Positions 40,337-48,065 of a DNA stretch of 64,000 nucleotides are shown here, piece after piece. The notes under the pieces were generated by a model. It did no database searches. It saw nothing but the letters and a program-made list of their open reading frames with translations, and was not told the DNA's origin. The stretch is from Kineosporiaceae bacterium SCSIO 59966 (GTDB lineage Bacteria; Actinomycetota; Actinomycetes; Actinomycetales; SCSIO-59966). The stretch's first letter is position 1. Each line of letters opens with the position of its first letter. The stretch is from contig CP052876.1 in the NCBI GenBank assembly GCA_020881835.1, positions 1,550,001 to 1,614,000 on the forward strand, written 5' to 3'. The position numbers and the translations under genes were made by a program.

Positions 40337-41301
40337 GAGCCGTCGTCGTCACCACCCCCGGCGGCCCCGACGTGATGGAGGTCGTCGACCGGCCCACCCC
40401 CGAGCCGGGCCCGGGCGAGGTGCTCGTCGACGTCGCCGCCGGGGGCGTCAACTTCATCGACACCTACCACCGCTCCGGCGCCTACCCGCTGCCCGCCCCG
40501 TTCGTGGTCGGCTCGGAGGGCGCGGGCCGGGTGGTGGCCACCGGTACCGGCGTCCGCGACGTCCGGGTCGGCGACCGGGTGGCCTGGGCGATGGTGCCCG
40601 GCACCGGGTACGCCGAGCAGGCGGTCGTGCCCGCCGACCGGCTGGTGCCGGTGCCGGACGACGTCGACGACGAGACCGCGGCCGCCGTCCTGCTCCAGGG
40701 GATGACCGCGCAGTTCCTCACCCGGTCCACGTTCCCGGTGTCGGCCGGGGACGACGTGCTCGTGCACGCCGCCGCCGGCGGGGTGGGGCTGCTGCTGACC
40801 CAGATGGCCAGCGCCGCCGGGGCCCGGGTGATCGGGACGACGTCCACCCAGGACAAGGCGGCCCTGGCCCGGGAGGCGGGCGCGGCGGAGATCGTGCCCG
40901 CGGACGCCGACCTCGCCGCCGAGGTGCGGCGGATCACCGGCGGCCGCGGGGTCGACGTCGTCTACGACGGCGTCGGCCGGGCCACCTTCGACGCCGGCCT
41001 GGACTGCCTGCGCCCCCGCGGGATGATGGTGCTGTTCGGCGCGGCCAGCGGGCCGGTGCCGCCGCTGGACCCGCAGGTCCTCAACGCGAAGGGCTCCCTG
41101 TTCCTCACCCGGCCGTCGCTGGTCCACTACACCGCCGAGCGGGCCGAGCTGCTCGAGCGGGCCGGGGACGTGCTGGAGCTCGTGCGGACGGGGCGGCTCG
41201 CCGTCCGGATCGGTGGCCGCTACCGGCTGACGGAGGCGCGCCGGGCGCACGAGGACCTCGAGGGACGCCGCACGACCGGCAAGCTGCTCGTCCTGCCCTG
41301 A
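40333..41301 (+). CDS. NADPH:quinone oxidoreductase family protein
   Basis: The 322-aa zinc-independent medium-chain reductase of the QOR family. The GroES-like N-terminal domain includes GEVLVDVAAGGVNFIDTYHRSGAYP and GSEGAGRVVATG. The NADP-binding domain has VLVHAAAGGVGLLLTQMASAAGARVIGT and DVVYDGVGRATFDAGLDCLRPRGMMVLFGAASG. It would reduce quinones or related carbonyls with NADPH. It is translationally coupled to helY (ATGA), though no functional tie is known. Confidence 0.92.
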   Translation: MRAVVVTTPGGPDVMEVVDRPTPEPGPGEVLVDVAAGGVNFIDTYHRSGAYPLPAPFVVGSEGAGRVVATGTGVRDVRVGDRVAWAMVPGTGYAEQAVVPADRLVPVPDDVDDETAAAVLLQGMTAQFLTRSTFPVSAGDDVLVHAAAGGVGLLLTQMASAAGARVIGTTSTQDKAALAREAGAAEIVPADADLAAEVRRITGGRGVDVVYDGVGRATFDAGLDCLRPRGMMVLFGAASGPVPPLDPQVLNAKGSLFLTRPSLVHYTAERAELLERAGDVLELVRTGRLAVRIGGRYRLTEARRAHEDLEGRRTTGKLLVLP

Positions 41302-41305
41302 CCGG

Positions 41306-42244
41306 TCAGCCGAGCGCGTCGACGACCCGGGCCAGGCTGGAGCCGACACCCCACCGCTGGGCGAGCCGGACGAGGGCGTCGGGGTCCGCCGGACGCTGCG
41401 GCAGCCGGTCGTCGTGGTCGGGCAGGTCGGCGTCGCGGAGCACCCGGACGACGGCCGGAGCCGCCGCCAGGTAGTCCCGGGCCGCGGCCAGGCGGGTGCG
41501 CTGGGCCCGGGTGAGCGCCGGGTCGCCCGTCTCGACCGCCCGCAGGACGCCGGCGAGGTCGCCGAACCGGTTGAGCAGCGCCGCAGCGGTCTTCTCGCCG
41601 ATACCCGCGACGCCCGGCAGCCCGTCGCTGGGGTCGCCGCGCAGCACCGCGAGGTCGGCGTAGCGGTCGCCGTCCGGCACGCCGTACCGCTCGCGCAGCC
41701 GAGCCTGGTCGACCACCTCGAGGTTGCGCACCCCGCGGCCGGTGTAGAGGACCCGCACCCCGGCTGCGTCGTCGACGAGCTGGAACAGGTCCCGGTCGCC
41801 GGTGACGACGTCGACCCGGCGGCCGGCGGCCACCGCCCGGGTGACGAGCGTGCCGATGACGTCGTCCGCCTCGCAGCCCGGCGCCCCGACCCGGGCGATG
41901 CCCAGCGCGGCCAGCGCCTCGGCGATGACCGGCACCTGAGCGGCCAGCGCGGGCGGGACCTCCTCGGCGCCGGCGGCCCCGTCGCCGGCCACCCGGTGGG
42001 CCTTGTACGAGGGGAGCGCGTCGACCCGCCACTGCGGCCGCCAGTCGTCGTCCCAGCAGGCGACGACGCCCGCGGGCCGGCCCCGCTGGAGCAGCGTCGC
42101 CACCATGTCGAGGAAGCCGCGGACGGCGTTCACCGGCGTCCCGTCCGGCGCGGTCAGCGACTGTGGGACGCCGAAGAACGCGCGGAAGTACAGCGACGCG
42201 GAGTCGAGCAGCAGCAGCCGGCCGGGCCGATCGGGGGTCGACAC
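41306..42244 (-). CDS. 5'-3' exonuclease (FEN superfamily)
   Basis: The 312-aa stand-alone homologue of the Pol I 5'-nuclease domain. Metal-binding acidic motifs are LLLDSASLYFRAFF, EADDVIGTLV and VTGDRDLFQLVDD. The helix-hairpin-helix is PGVAGIGEKTAAALLNRFGD. It should act on RNA-DNA flaps in repair and replication. The orthologue lies near helY in mycobacteria. GTG start at 42244, with CAGGAT 6 bases upstream as a weak leaderless -10. It converges with the quinone reductase with 4 bases between stops. Confidence 0.92.
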   Translation of the reverse strand: MSTPDRPGRLLLLDSASLYFRAFFGVPQSLTAPDGTPVNAVRGFLDMVATLLQRGRPAGVVACWDDDWRPQWRVDALPSYKAHRVAGDGAAGAEEVPPALAAQVPVIAEALAALGIARVGAPGCEADDVIGTLVTRAVAAGRRVDVVTGDRDLFQLVDDAAGVRVLYTGRGVRNLEVVDQARLRERYGVPDGDRYADLAVLRGDPSDGLPGVAGIGEKTAAALLNRFGDLAGVLRAVETGDPALTRAQRTRLAAARDYLAAAPAVVRVLRDADLPDHDDRLPQRPADPDALVRLAQRWGVGSSLARVVDALG

Positions 42245-42365
42245 GCGCGCATCCTGTCACCGCGGCGGGCTCAAGGTGGACCGCGGACCTGCCGATGCCG
42301 GTGCTGCGGGGCTCCCGGTGGGCCCCGTGGGTACGGGACACGGTGATCCCAACGGTCCTCACCGA

Positions 42366-42381
42366 CCCGCCGGCCGGCGGG
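42366..42381. other. 16-bp GC palindrome in intergenic gap
   Basis: A perfect palindrome CCCGCCGGCCGGCGGG lies in the 222-bp gap between the divergent exonuclease gene and the small secreted protein gene. No role can be assigned, and nothing else stands out in this gap. Confidence 0.3.
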
Positions 42382-42466
42382 CACGGAGACGAACGGTCGC
42401 CCAGACCGCTGGGGGAGTGAGTGGCGAGACCGGCCCGGCCGTCAGTCGACGGGCGGGAGCACTCTG

Positions 42467-42691
42467 ATGCACCAGTTCCTGAGGGCCGGGGCACGCCGCG
42501 CGGCGGCCCCGGTACTGACGGCGGCCCTGGTGGCCGCCGGCGTGACGGGCCTGGCGCTCGGCCCGCGGGCGGTACCGCCCGTGGAGCCGGGCACCGTGCC
42601 CGTGGCGGTCACGGACGACGGCGGGGTGCGGCTCGGGCCGGCCACGAAGTACGTCCGGGGAGACGACGGCGAGGTCCGTCGGATCCGGTGA
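42467..42691 (+). CDS. small secreted or membrane-anchored hypothetical protein
   Basis: The 74-aa product has a basic N-terminus, a hydrophobic segment (VLTAALVAAGVTGLALG, about 16-32) and a short polar tail ending GDDGEVRRIR. A weak GGGAG ribosome site precedes the ATG. No family is recognised. It could be a signal-peptide-bearing secreted peptide or a single-pass membrane protein. Coding status is supported only by length, start site and composition. Confidence 0.45.
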   Translation: MHQFLRAGARRAAAPVLTAALVAAGVTGLALGPRAVPPVEPGTVPVAVTDDGGVRLGPATKYVRGDDGEVRRIR

Positions 42692-42746
42692 CCGCGGGCC
42701 CGGGCCCGGGCGGTGCGCCGTCCGGGCCCGGATCCGCCCGCAGCGT

Positions 42747-42752
42747 TAGCCT
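42747..42752 (+). promoter_or_regulatory. -10 hexamer for Lrp-family regulator, leaderless
   Basis: TAGCCT lies 7 bases before the GTG at 42760. It fixes the start. Confidence 0.5.
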
Positions 42753-42759
42753 GACCGTC

Positions 42760-43200
42760 GTGGAGGACACCGACCGGGCGATCGTCCGGCTGCTCGTCCG
42801 TGACGGCCGGATGAGCTACACCGACCTGGCCCGGGCCACCGGCCTGTCGACGTCCGCGGTGCACCAGCGGGTCCGCCGGCTGGAGGAACGCGGTGTCATC
42901 ACCGGGTACGCGGCCGTCGTCGACGCCGAGGCCGTGGGCCTGCCGATCACCGCCTTCATCTCGGTGGCGCCGTTCGACCCGTCCGCCCCGGACGACGTCC
43001 CGGACCGGTTGGCGCACCTGGCCGAGATCGAGGCCTGCCACTCGGTGGCGGGGGAGGAGTCCTACATCCTCAAGGTGCGGGTGGCGGCGCCGCGCGACCT
43101 GGAGGACCTGCTCGCCCGGATCCGGGCGGCCGCGAACGTGTCGACCCGCACGACCGTCGTGCTGTCCACCCCGTACGAGGCGCGGCCCCCGGCCGTCTGA
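42760..43200 (+). CDS. Lrp/AsnC family transcriptional regulator
   Basis: The 146-aa regulator has an N-terminal helix-turn-helix (EDTDRAIVRLLVRDGRMSYTDLARATGLSTSAVHQRVRRLEERG) and the C-terminal RAM ligand-binding domain (about 65-145; CHSVAGEESYILKVRVAAPRDLEDLL). Members sense amino acids and form octamers. It converges with the lysine 2,3-aminomutase gene and may control the lysine catabolism genes, perhaps with lysine as effector; this is inference from position. Confidence 0.93.
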   Translation: MEDTDRAIVRLLVRDGRMSYTDLARATGLSTSAVHQRVRRLEERGVITGYAAVVDAEAVGLPITAFISVAPFDPSAPDDVPDRLAHLAEIEACHSVAGEESYILKVRVAAPRDLEDLLARIRAAANVSTRTTVVLSTPYEARPPAV

Positions 43201-43224
43201 CCTCAGGCTCAGGCCTGGTCGGCC

Positions 43225-44718
43225 TCAGGCCTGCTCGGCGGCGACGTGCTCCTCGTGCTGGGCGGCCGCCGCCGTCCGGGACGCCGCGGCCTGGGCGTAG
43301 GCCGCCGCGTGCGCGGCGTCGGTGGCGCCGTGCCGGCGCCACCAGTCCTGGCCGGCCTGCGGCAGCGTGTCGATGGGGTCGTAGTAGACGTACTCGCGCG
43401 ACAGCGCCTCGTCGTCCGCCGACTCGATCGACGTCCGGTAGTTCTTCGTCCAGTACGAGATGCCCCGCTCGGTGTCGTAGGTGTCGACCTGGTGCACCCA
43501 CCGCTTGCCGACGAACGGCACGTCGCACACGATGCGCGGCGTCGCGAACCCGGGCAGGTAGCCCATGATCGAGTGCTGCAGCTGCTGGGCCCGGGCCAGC
43601 GAGACCCGCCAGTGCTCGCTGAACGGGATCATGTCGCACATGTAGAAGTAGTACGGGGTGATCGACGCCTCGTCCTGGAGGGCGAACGCGAGGTCGAGTA
43701 GCGCCTCGGTGCTGTCGTTGACGCCCCGCAGCAGCACCCCCTGGTTGCGGACGTCGCGGACGCCGGCGTCCAGCATCGCCCGGGCCGCGGCGGCCACGGC
43801 TGGGGTCAGGGAACGGGCCGTGTTGACGTGGGTGTGCACGGCCAGGTTGACCCCGCGGGCCCGGGCGACCTGGGCCACCCGGGCGACGCCCTCGACGACG
43901 TCGCCGGCGAGCCAGTGCTGCGGCAGGCCCATCAGCGCCTTCGTCGCGAGCCGGATGTCCCGGACGTTGTCCACCTCGAGCAGGCGCAGCAGGAACGACT
44001 CGAGGTTCTTCCACGGGAGGTTCGCGACGTCCCCGCCGGACACCACGACGTCGCGCACCTCCGGGTGGCCGCGCAGGTACTCCAGCATCGCCTCGTACCG
44101 GTCGACCGGTTTGAGACCGAACTTCAGCTTGGGCACCTGGGGGGTGGAGTTGCCGACCAGGTCCATCCGGGTGCAGTGCCCGCAGTACTGCGGGCAGGTC
44201 GGCAGGAGCTCGGCGAGCACCTTCGTCGGGTAGCGGTGGGTGAGCCCCTCGGCGACCCACATGTCCTGCTCGTGCAGGGAGTCCCGGGTGGCGAAGGGGT
44301 GGCTCGGCCAGTCGGTGCGACGGTCGGAGAACACCGGGAGCATGTACCGGCGCACCGGGTCCGCGTAGAAGGCCTCGGTGAACGCGGCCCCCGCCGCCGG
44401 CATCACCCCGTCGTCGAAGACCCCGGTCGCCGGGACCATGGTGTTCATCATCTGCGGGGTGACGAGCATCGACATCGTCGCCCGCTCGGCCTGGTCGCGC
44501 TCCAGGTCGGCGTAGAAGCGGTCCTCGAGCAGGTCGCCCATGAGGGCCCGGAGCTGCTTGACGTTCTTCACGCAGTTGGCCCGCTGCCACTGCACACTGG
44601 CCCACTGCTCGGCGGTGACGTCGCGCCAGCCCGGCAGCCGGGTCCAGTCCGGCTCGACGAGCTCACGACGACGGTAGACGTACGGCTGCGGCGGTGTCGT
44701 GCCCGGGAAAGCGCTCAC
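43225..44718 (-). CDS. kamA: lysine 2,3-aminomutase family radical SAM enzyme
   Basis: KamA converts L-lysine to beta-lysine using SAM, a 4Fe-4S cluster and PLP. The 497-aa product carries the cluster motif CPQYCGHCTRMDLVGN (near 150), the DVVVSGGDVANLP region and NQGVLLRGVND. At the PLP-lysine site the usual glycine-rich PGGGGK reads DVPFVGKRWV, keeping Asp and Lys but not the glycines. There are extra residues at the C-terminus (Ala/Gln-rich). The GTG at 44718 has TATCCT 7 bases upstream; the longer open frame has no family content. It is divergent from the dehydrogenase gene. Confidence 0.88.
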   Translation of the reverse strand: MSAFPGTTPPQPYVYRRRELVEPDWTRLPGWRDVTAEQWASVQWQRANCVKNVKQLRALMGDLLEDRFYADLERDQAERATMSMLVTPQMMNTMVPATGVFDDGVMPAAGAAFTEAFYADPVRRYMLPVFSDRRTDWPSHPFATRDSLHEQDMWVAEGLTHRYPTKVLAELLPTCPQYCGHCTRMDLVGNSTPQVPKLKFGLKPVDRYEAMLEYLRGHPEVRDVVVSGGDVANLPWKNLESFLLRLLEVDNVRDIRLATKALMGLPQHWLAGDVVEGVARVAQVARARGVNLAVHTHVNTARSLTPAVAAAARAMLDAGVRDVRNQGVLLRGVNDSTEALLDLAFALQDEASITPYYFYMCDMIPFSEHWRVSLARAQQLQHSIMGYLPGFATPRIVCDVPFVGKRWVHQVDTYDTERGISYWTKNYRTSIESADDEALSREYVYYDPIDTLPQAGQDWWRRHGATDAAHAAAYAQAAASRTAAAAQHEEHVAAEQA

Positions 44719-44725
44719 ACCTGGC

Positions 44726-44731
44726 AGGATA
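44726..44731 (-). promoter_or_regulatory. -10 hexamer for kamA, leaderless
   Basis: On the minus strand TATCCT lies 7 bases before the GTG start at 44718. Confidence 0.45.
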
Positions 44732-44745
44732 GCCGCAAGAAGTAC

Positions 44746-44768
44746 TGCGGTACGAGAGCCGTGCCGTA
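44746..44768. promoter_or_regulatory. direct half-sites in kamA-kdd divergent region
   Basis: TGCGGTA (44746-44752) and TGCCGTA (44762-44768) repeat with a 16-base period between the divergent kamA and kdd genes. They are possible regulator half-sites, for example for the neighbouring Lrp-family protein. Weak evidence. Confidence 0.25.
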
Positions 44769-44827
44769 AATCTTCCCGCATGTCGTCGTCTGGGCGAACA
44801 ACATGCGGCGGACCAGGAGGAGGCACC

Positions 44828-45913
44828 GTGCCCGAGACGTCCAGCCCGGCAGGGCGCCCGGGGTCCCCGGTCGGCCTGCACCGGGTGCTCGAGCCGGCCG
44901 GCGTCCTGCCGCAGGCGGCGACCCGCCTCGACGACCGGCCCGAGCTGTGGCCCGACGAGGTGCGGATCGACGTCGAGACGCTGAACCTGGACGCCGCCAG
45001 CTTCCGCCAGCTGTCCACGGCGGCCGGGGGCGACGGGGACGCCGTCCGCCGCGCCGTCCTCGACATCGTCGCCGCGCGCGGCAAGATGCAGAACCCGGTC
45101 ACCGGCTCCGGCGGCATGCTCATCGGCACGGTCGCAGAGGTGGGGCCGCGCTCACCGCTCGGCCTGCACGTCGGGGACCGGGTGGCCACCCTGGTCTCCC
45201 TGTCGCTGACGCCGCTGCGGATCACCGACGGGCTGGCCCGGTGGGACGGGCGGACCGAGCAGGTGCCCGCGGCCGGCCACGCCGTCCTGTTCGGCCGCTC
45301 CATCGCCGCCGTCCTGCCCGACGACCTCGACCCGGCGCTCGCGCTCATGGTGCTGGACGTGTGCGGGGCGCCGGCCCTCGTGCGGCGGGTCGTGCAGCAG
45401 CACCGCACCTTGCGCGGCGCCGACCCCACCGTCGCGGTGGTGGGCGGGGCGGGCAAGTCCGGGTCGCTGTCCCTGGCGGCGGCCCGTGACGCCGGCGCGG
45501 CCGCCACCGTGGGCGTCGTCCCGGTCGAGCGTGAGGCCGAGGCGCTGCGCGCGGCCGGGATCGCCGGGTCCGTCGTCCGCGCCGACGCCCGGGAGCCCCT
45601 CGCCCTGGCCGGTGCCGTCACCGGCGCCCTCGGCGGCCCGGCGGACGTCACCGTGGTCTGCGTCGACGTCCCGGGCTGCGAGCACGGCGCGGTGCTGTCG
45701 ACGGCGGACGGCGGGACGGTGGTCTTCTTCTCCATGGCGACGTCGTTCAGCGCCGCGGCCCTGGGCGCCGAGGGGCTGGCCGCCGACGTCACGATGCTCG
45801 TCGGCAACGGCTACGTGCCCGGGCACGCCGACTACGCCCTCGACCTCGTCCGCCGGGACGCCGGCGTCCGGGGGCTGTTCACCGCCCGGCTGGCCGACGG
45901 CGCCCGCGACTGA
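44828..45913 (+). CDS. kdd: L-erythro-3,5-diaminohexanoate dehydrogenase
   Basis: Kdd oxidises 3,5-diaminohexanoate to 3-keto-5-aminohexanoate with NAD in the lysine fermentation pathway. The 361-aa product has the family N-terminus (GLHRVLEPAGVLPQAATRLD), WPDEVRIDVETLNLDAASFRQL, RGKMQNPVTGSGGMLIGTV, a Rossmann glycine motif VAVVGGAGKSGSLSLAAARDAGA and the late GNGYVPGHADYALDLVR. AGGAGGAGG precedes the GTG. It stands alone in orientation between kamA and the amidohydrolase. Without the kam genes nearby it would pass for a generic zinc-binding dehydrogenase. Confidence 0.88.
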   Translation: MPETSSPAGRPGSPVGLHRVLEPAGVLPQAATRLDDRPELWPDEVRIDVETLNLDAASFRQLSTAAGGDGDAVRRAVLDIVAARGKMQNPVTGSGGMLIGTVAEVGPRSPLGLHVGDRVATLVSLSLTPLRITDGLARWDGRTEQVPAAGHAVLFGRSIAAVLPDDLDPALALMVLDVCGAPALVRRVVQQHRTLRGADPTVAVVGGAGKSGSLSLAAARDAGAAATVGVVPVEREAEALRAAGIAGSVVRADAREPLALAGAVTGALGGPADVTVVCVDVPGCEHGAVLSTADGGTVVFFSMATSFSAAALGAEGLAADVTMLVGNGYVPGHADYALDLVRRDAGVRGLFTARLADGARD

Positions 45914-45971
45914 GAACCCGCCGGGCGTGCCCGTGCGTCGCGGCCGGGCGGGGGCCCGGCACACTGACGGC

Positions 45972-47606
45972 GTGCCCGTCACCCTCTACCGCAACGGCGC
46001 GGTGTACACCCCGGCCGACCCGTTCGCCACCGCCCTCGTCGTCGACGGCGAGACCGTCGCCTGGGTCGGCTCGGACGACACCGCAGGGACCTTCTCCGAC
46101 GGCGTGGACGAGGTCGTGGACCTGCAGGGCGGCCTGGTCGCGCCCGCCTTCGTCGACGCCCACGTACACGTCACCGAGACCGGCCTGGCCCTCGGCGGCG
46201 TCGACCTGTCGGCGACCCGCACCCTGACCGAGGCGCTCGACCTCGTGGCGGCCGCGGCGCGCCGCGCCCCGGGAGAGCGGGTCCTCGGCCACGGCTGGGA
46301 CGAGCGGCTGTGGCCCGAGCAGCGGCCGCCGTCGCGCGCCGAGCTCGACCGGGCGGCGTCCGGGGCCGAGGTCTACCTGTCCCGCGTCGACGTCCACTCC
46401 GCGGTGGTCTCCTCGGCGCTGGCGCAGCGCGGGGGGCTCGCGGACCTGCCCGGCTGGGACGACGGGCGGGTGGAGCGGGACGCCCACCACCGCGCCCGGG
46501 ACCTCACCCGGGACCTGTCCGCCGCCGAGCGGCGTGCTGCTCAGGAGCGGGCGCTGCGCGCCGCCGCGGCCGCGGGGGTGGGCGCCGTGCACGAGTGCGC
46601 CGCCCCGCACATCGGCTCGCCCGAGGACCTGCAGGTCCTCCTGGCGCTCACCGACGGCGGCGGGTACCCGGTCGTCGTCCCCTACTGGGGGCAGGCGGTC
46701 GCCGACGACGAGAGCCTGCGCGCGGTGCTCGACGCCCTGGGCGCCGAGGTCGGCCCGCGGGTCGCCGGGCTGGCCGGGGACCTGTGCGTGGACGGGTCCG
46801 TCGGGTCGCGCACCTCGGCGTTCCGGGAGCCCTACGCCGACGCCGTCGCCGCCGGCCTGCCGGCGGACCACCGGGGCCACCTGTACCTCACCGCCGAGGA
46901 GGTGGCGGCGCACCTCGTCGCCACGACCCGCGCCGGGCTGCAGGGCGGCTTCCACGTCATCGGCGACGCCGCCGTCGACGCCGTTCTGGAGGGGGCCGCT
47001 CGAGCGGCCGAGCAGGTCGGTCTCGAGGCGCTGCGGGGCGCCCGACACCGCCTCGAGCACATCGAGGCGGTCGACGACGCGGCCGTCGCGGCGCTCGCCC
47101 GGCTCGGCCTGACCGCCAGCGTGCAGCCGGCGTTCGAGGCGTTCTGGGGCGGCCCGCACGGGATGTACGCCGAGCGGCTCGGCGCCGAGCGCGGCACCCG
47201 GCTCAACCGGTTCGGCTCACTGGCCGCGGCCGGCGTCCCGCTGGCCCTGGGCTCCGACTCACCGGTCACCCCGTTCGACCCGTGGTCGTCGATCCGTGCC
47301 TGCGCCTTCCACTCCGACCCCGAGGAGCGGATCTCCGCGCGGGCCGCCTTCCTCGCCGCGACGCGCGGCGGGTGGCGGGCCGCCCGGCGTGACGGCGAGG
47401 GGGTGCTCGTGCCCGGCGGCCCGGCGACCCTCGCGGTCTGGGAGCCGGCGGAGCTCGTCGTCCAGGCACCGGACGAACGGGTCCAGGCCTGGAGCACCGA
47501 CCCGCGCTCGGGGACGCAGGGGCTGCCCGACCTCACCCCCGGCGTCACCCTGCCCCGGTGCCGGCGGACCGTCGTGGCCGGTGCCGTCGTCCACGACGCC
47601 CTCTGA
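45972..47606 (+). CDS. YtcJ-like amidohydrolase (Amidohydro_3)
   Basis: The 544-aa metal-dependent hydrolase has an N-terminal beta domain (YRNGAVYTPADPFATALVVDGETVAWVG), metal ligands AFVDAHVHVTETGL, GFHVIGDAAVDAVL, HRLEHIEAVDD and the conserved Asp in LALGSDSPVTPFDPW. Family members act on amide or carbamate bonds of unknown substrates. Similar genes occur near lnt/ppm1/rbpA in other actinobacteria, so it may be backbone rather than part of the lysine pathway. GTG start. The third repeat element follows its stop. Confidence 0.87.
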   Translation: MPVTLYRNGAVYTPADPFATALVVDGETVAWVGSDDTAGTFSDGVDEVVDLQGGLVAPAFVDAHVHVTETGLALGGVDLSATRTLTEALDLVAAAARRAPGERVLGHGWDERLWPEQRPPSRAELDRAASGAEVYLSRVDVHSAVVSSALAQRGGLADLPGWDDGRVERDAHHRARDLTRDLSAAERRAAQERALRAAAAAGVGAVHECAAPHIGSPEDLQVLLALTDGGGYPVVVPYWGQAVADDESLRAVLDALGAEVGPRVAGLAGDLCVDGSVGSRTSAFREPYADAVAAGLPADHRGHLYLTAEEVAAHLVATTRAGLQGGFHVIGDAAVDAVLEGAARAAEQVGLEALRGARHRLEHIEAVDDAAVAALARLGLTASVQPAFEAFWGGPHGMYAERLGAERGTRLNRFGSLAAAGVPLALGSDSPVTPFDPWSSIRACAFHSDPEERISARAAFLAATRGGWRAARRDGEGVLVPGGPATLAVWEPAELVVQAPDERVQAWSTDPRSGTQGLPDLTPGVTLPRCRRTVVAGAVVHDAL

Positions 47607-47633
47607 CGCCCCCCTCCAACCCCCCACCCTCCC

Positions 47634-47693
47634 GTGATCATGCAATCCCGCCACCCTCCCTCCCTCTTTCGTGATCATGCAATCCCGCCACCC
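47634..47693 (+). repeat. two direct copies of the 23-bp repeat
   Basis: Perfect copies at 47634-47656 and 47671-47693, 37 bases apart, beginning 28 bases after the amidohydrolase stop. Confidence 0.92.
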
Positions 47694-47713
47694 CAGGGGC
47701 CTCCCTTCTGCTG

Positions 47714-47777
47714 CGCAGAATGCTGGGTTGTCGGCGCGACACGCCGCGAGACCAGTGGCGAGTCCAGCATTCTGTGG
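47714..47777 (+). repeat. 64-bp core of composite intergenic element (copy 3)
   Basis: Outer arms CAGAATGCTGG (47716-47726) and CCAGCATTCTG (47764-47774) pair over 11 bases. The inner stem is weaker in this copy (two mismatches). It is in sense orientation downstream of the amidohydrolase. Confidence 0.88.
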
Positions 47778-47817
47778 ACGGACGCCTGGCGCTCCGAAGC
47801 CAGCAGACCCCGTTCCC

Positions 47818-47978
47818 GGGTGGCGGGATTGCATGATCACGAACGGGGTGTTGGGCCCCACGGGGGTGGCGGGACTGCATGATCACCAAGGGGTTGGGGC
47901 CGCCACGGGGGTGGCGGGATTGCATGATCACGAACGGGGTGTTGGGCCGTCACGAGGGTGGCGGGATTGCATGATCAC
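47818..47978 (-). repeat. four inverted copies of the 23-bp repeat
   Basis: Copies at 47818-47840, 47864-47886 (one substitution), 47909-47931 and 47956-47978. Spacers are 22-24 bases, and alternate spacers are nearly the same (GAACGGGGTGTTGGGCC), so the array grew partly by duplicating a two-copy unit. It ends 76 bases before the kamD -10 hexamer. Confidence 0.92.
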
Positions 47979-48053
47979 CGAGGGGTGGGGGAGGTGGGGG
48001 AAGATTTGCGGCGGGAGAGGCTCATCGCGGGAAGTTCGCCGCCAGGTATGGCG

Positions 48054-48059
48054 TAGGCT
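48054..48059 (+). promoter_or_regulatory. -10 hexamer for kamD operon, leaderless
   Basis: TAGGCT lies 6 bases before the kamD ATG. There is no ribosome site and no cobalamin riboswitch in the gap. Confidence 0.5.
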
Positions 48060-48065
48060 CCGAAC

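Noticed and set aside
44719-45807. N-terminal extension of the kamA frame over 1 kb upstream
   Set aside because: It is antisense to kdd, is Ser/Thr/Arg-rich, and lacks any aminomutase homology; the family N-terminus fits the GTG at 44718.
45972-47606. Amidohydrolase as a step of the lysine pathway
   Set aside because: No reaction of the known pathway needs it, and similar genes accompany lnt/ppm1 in other actinobacteria; position alone is not enough.
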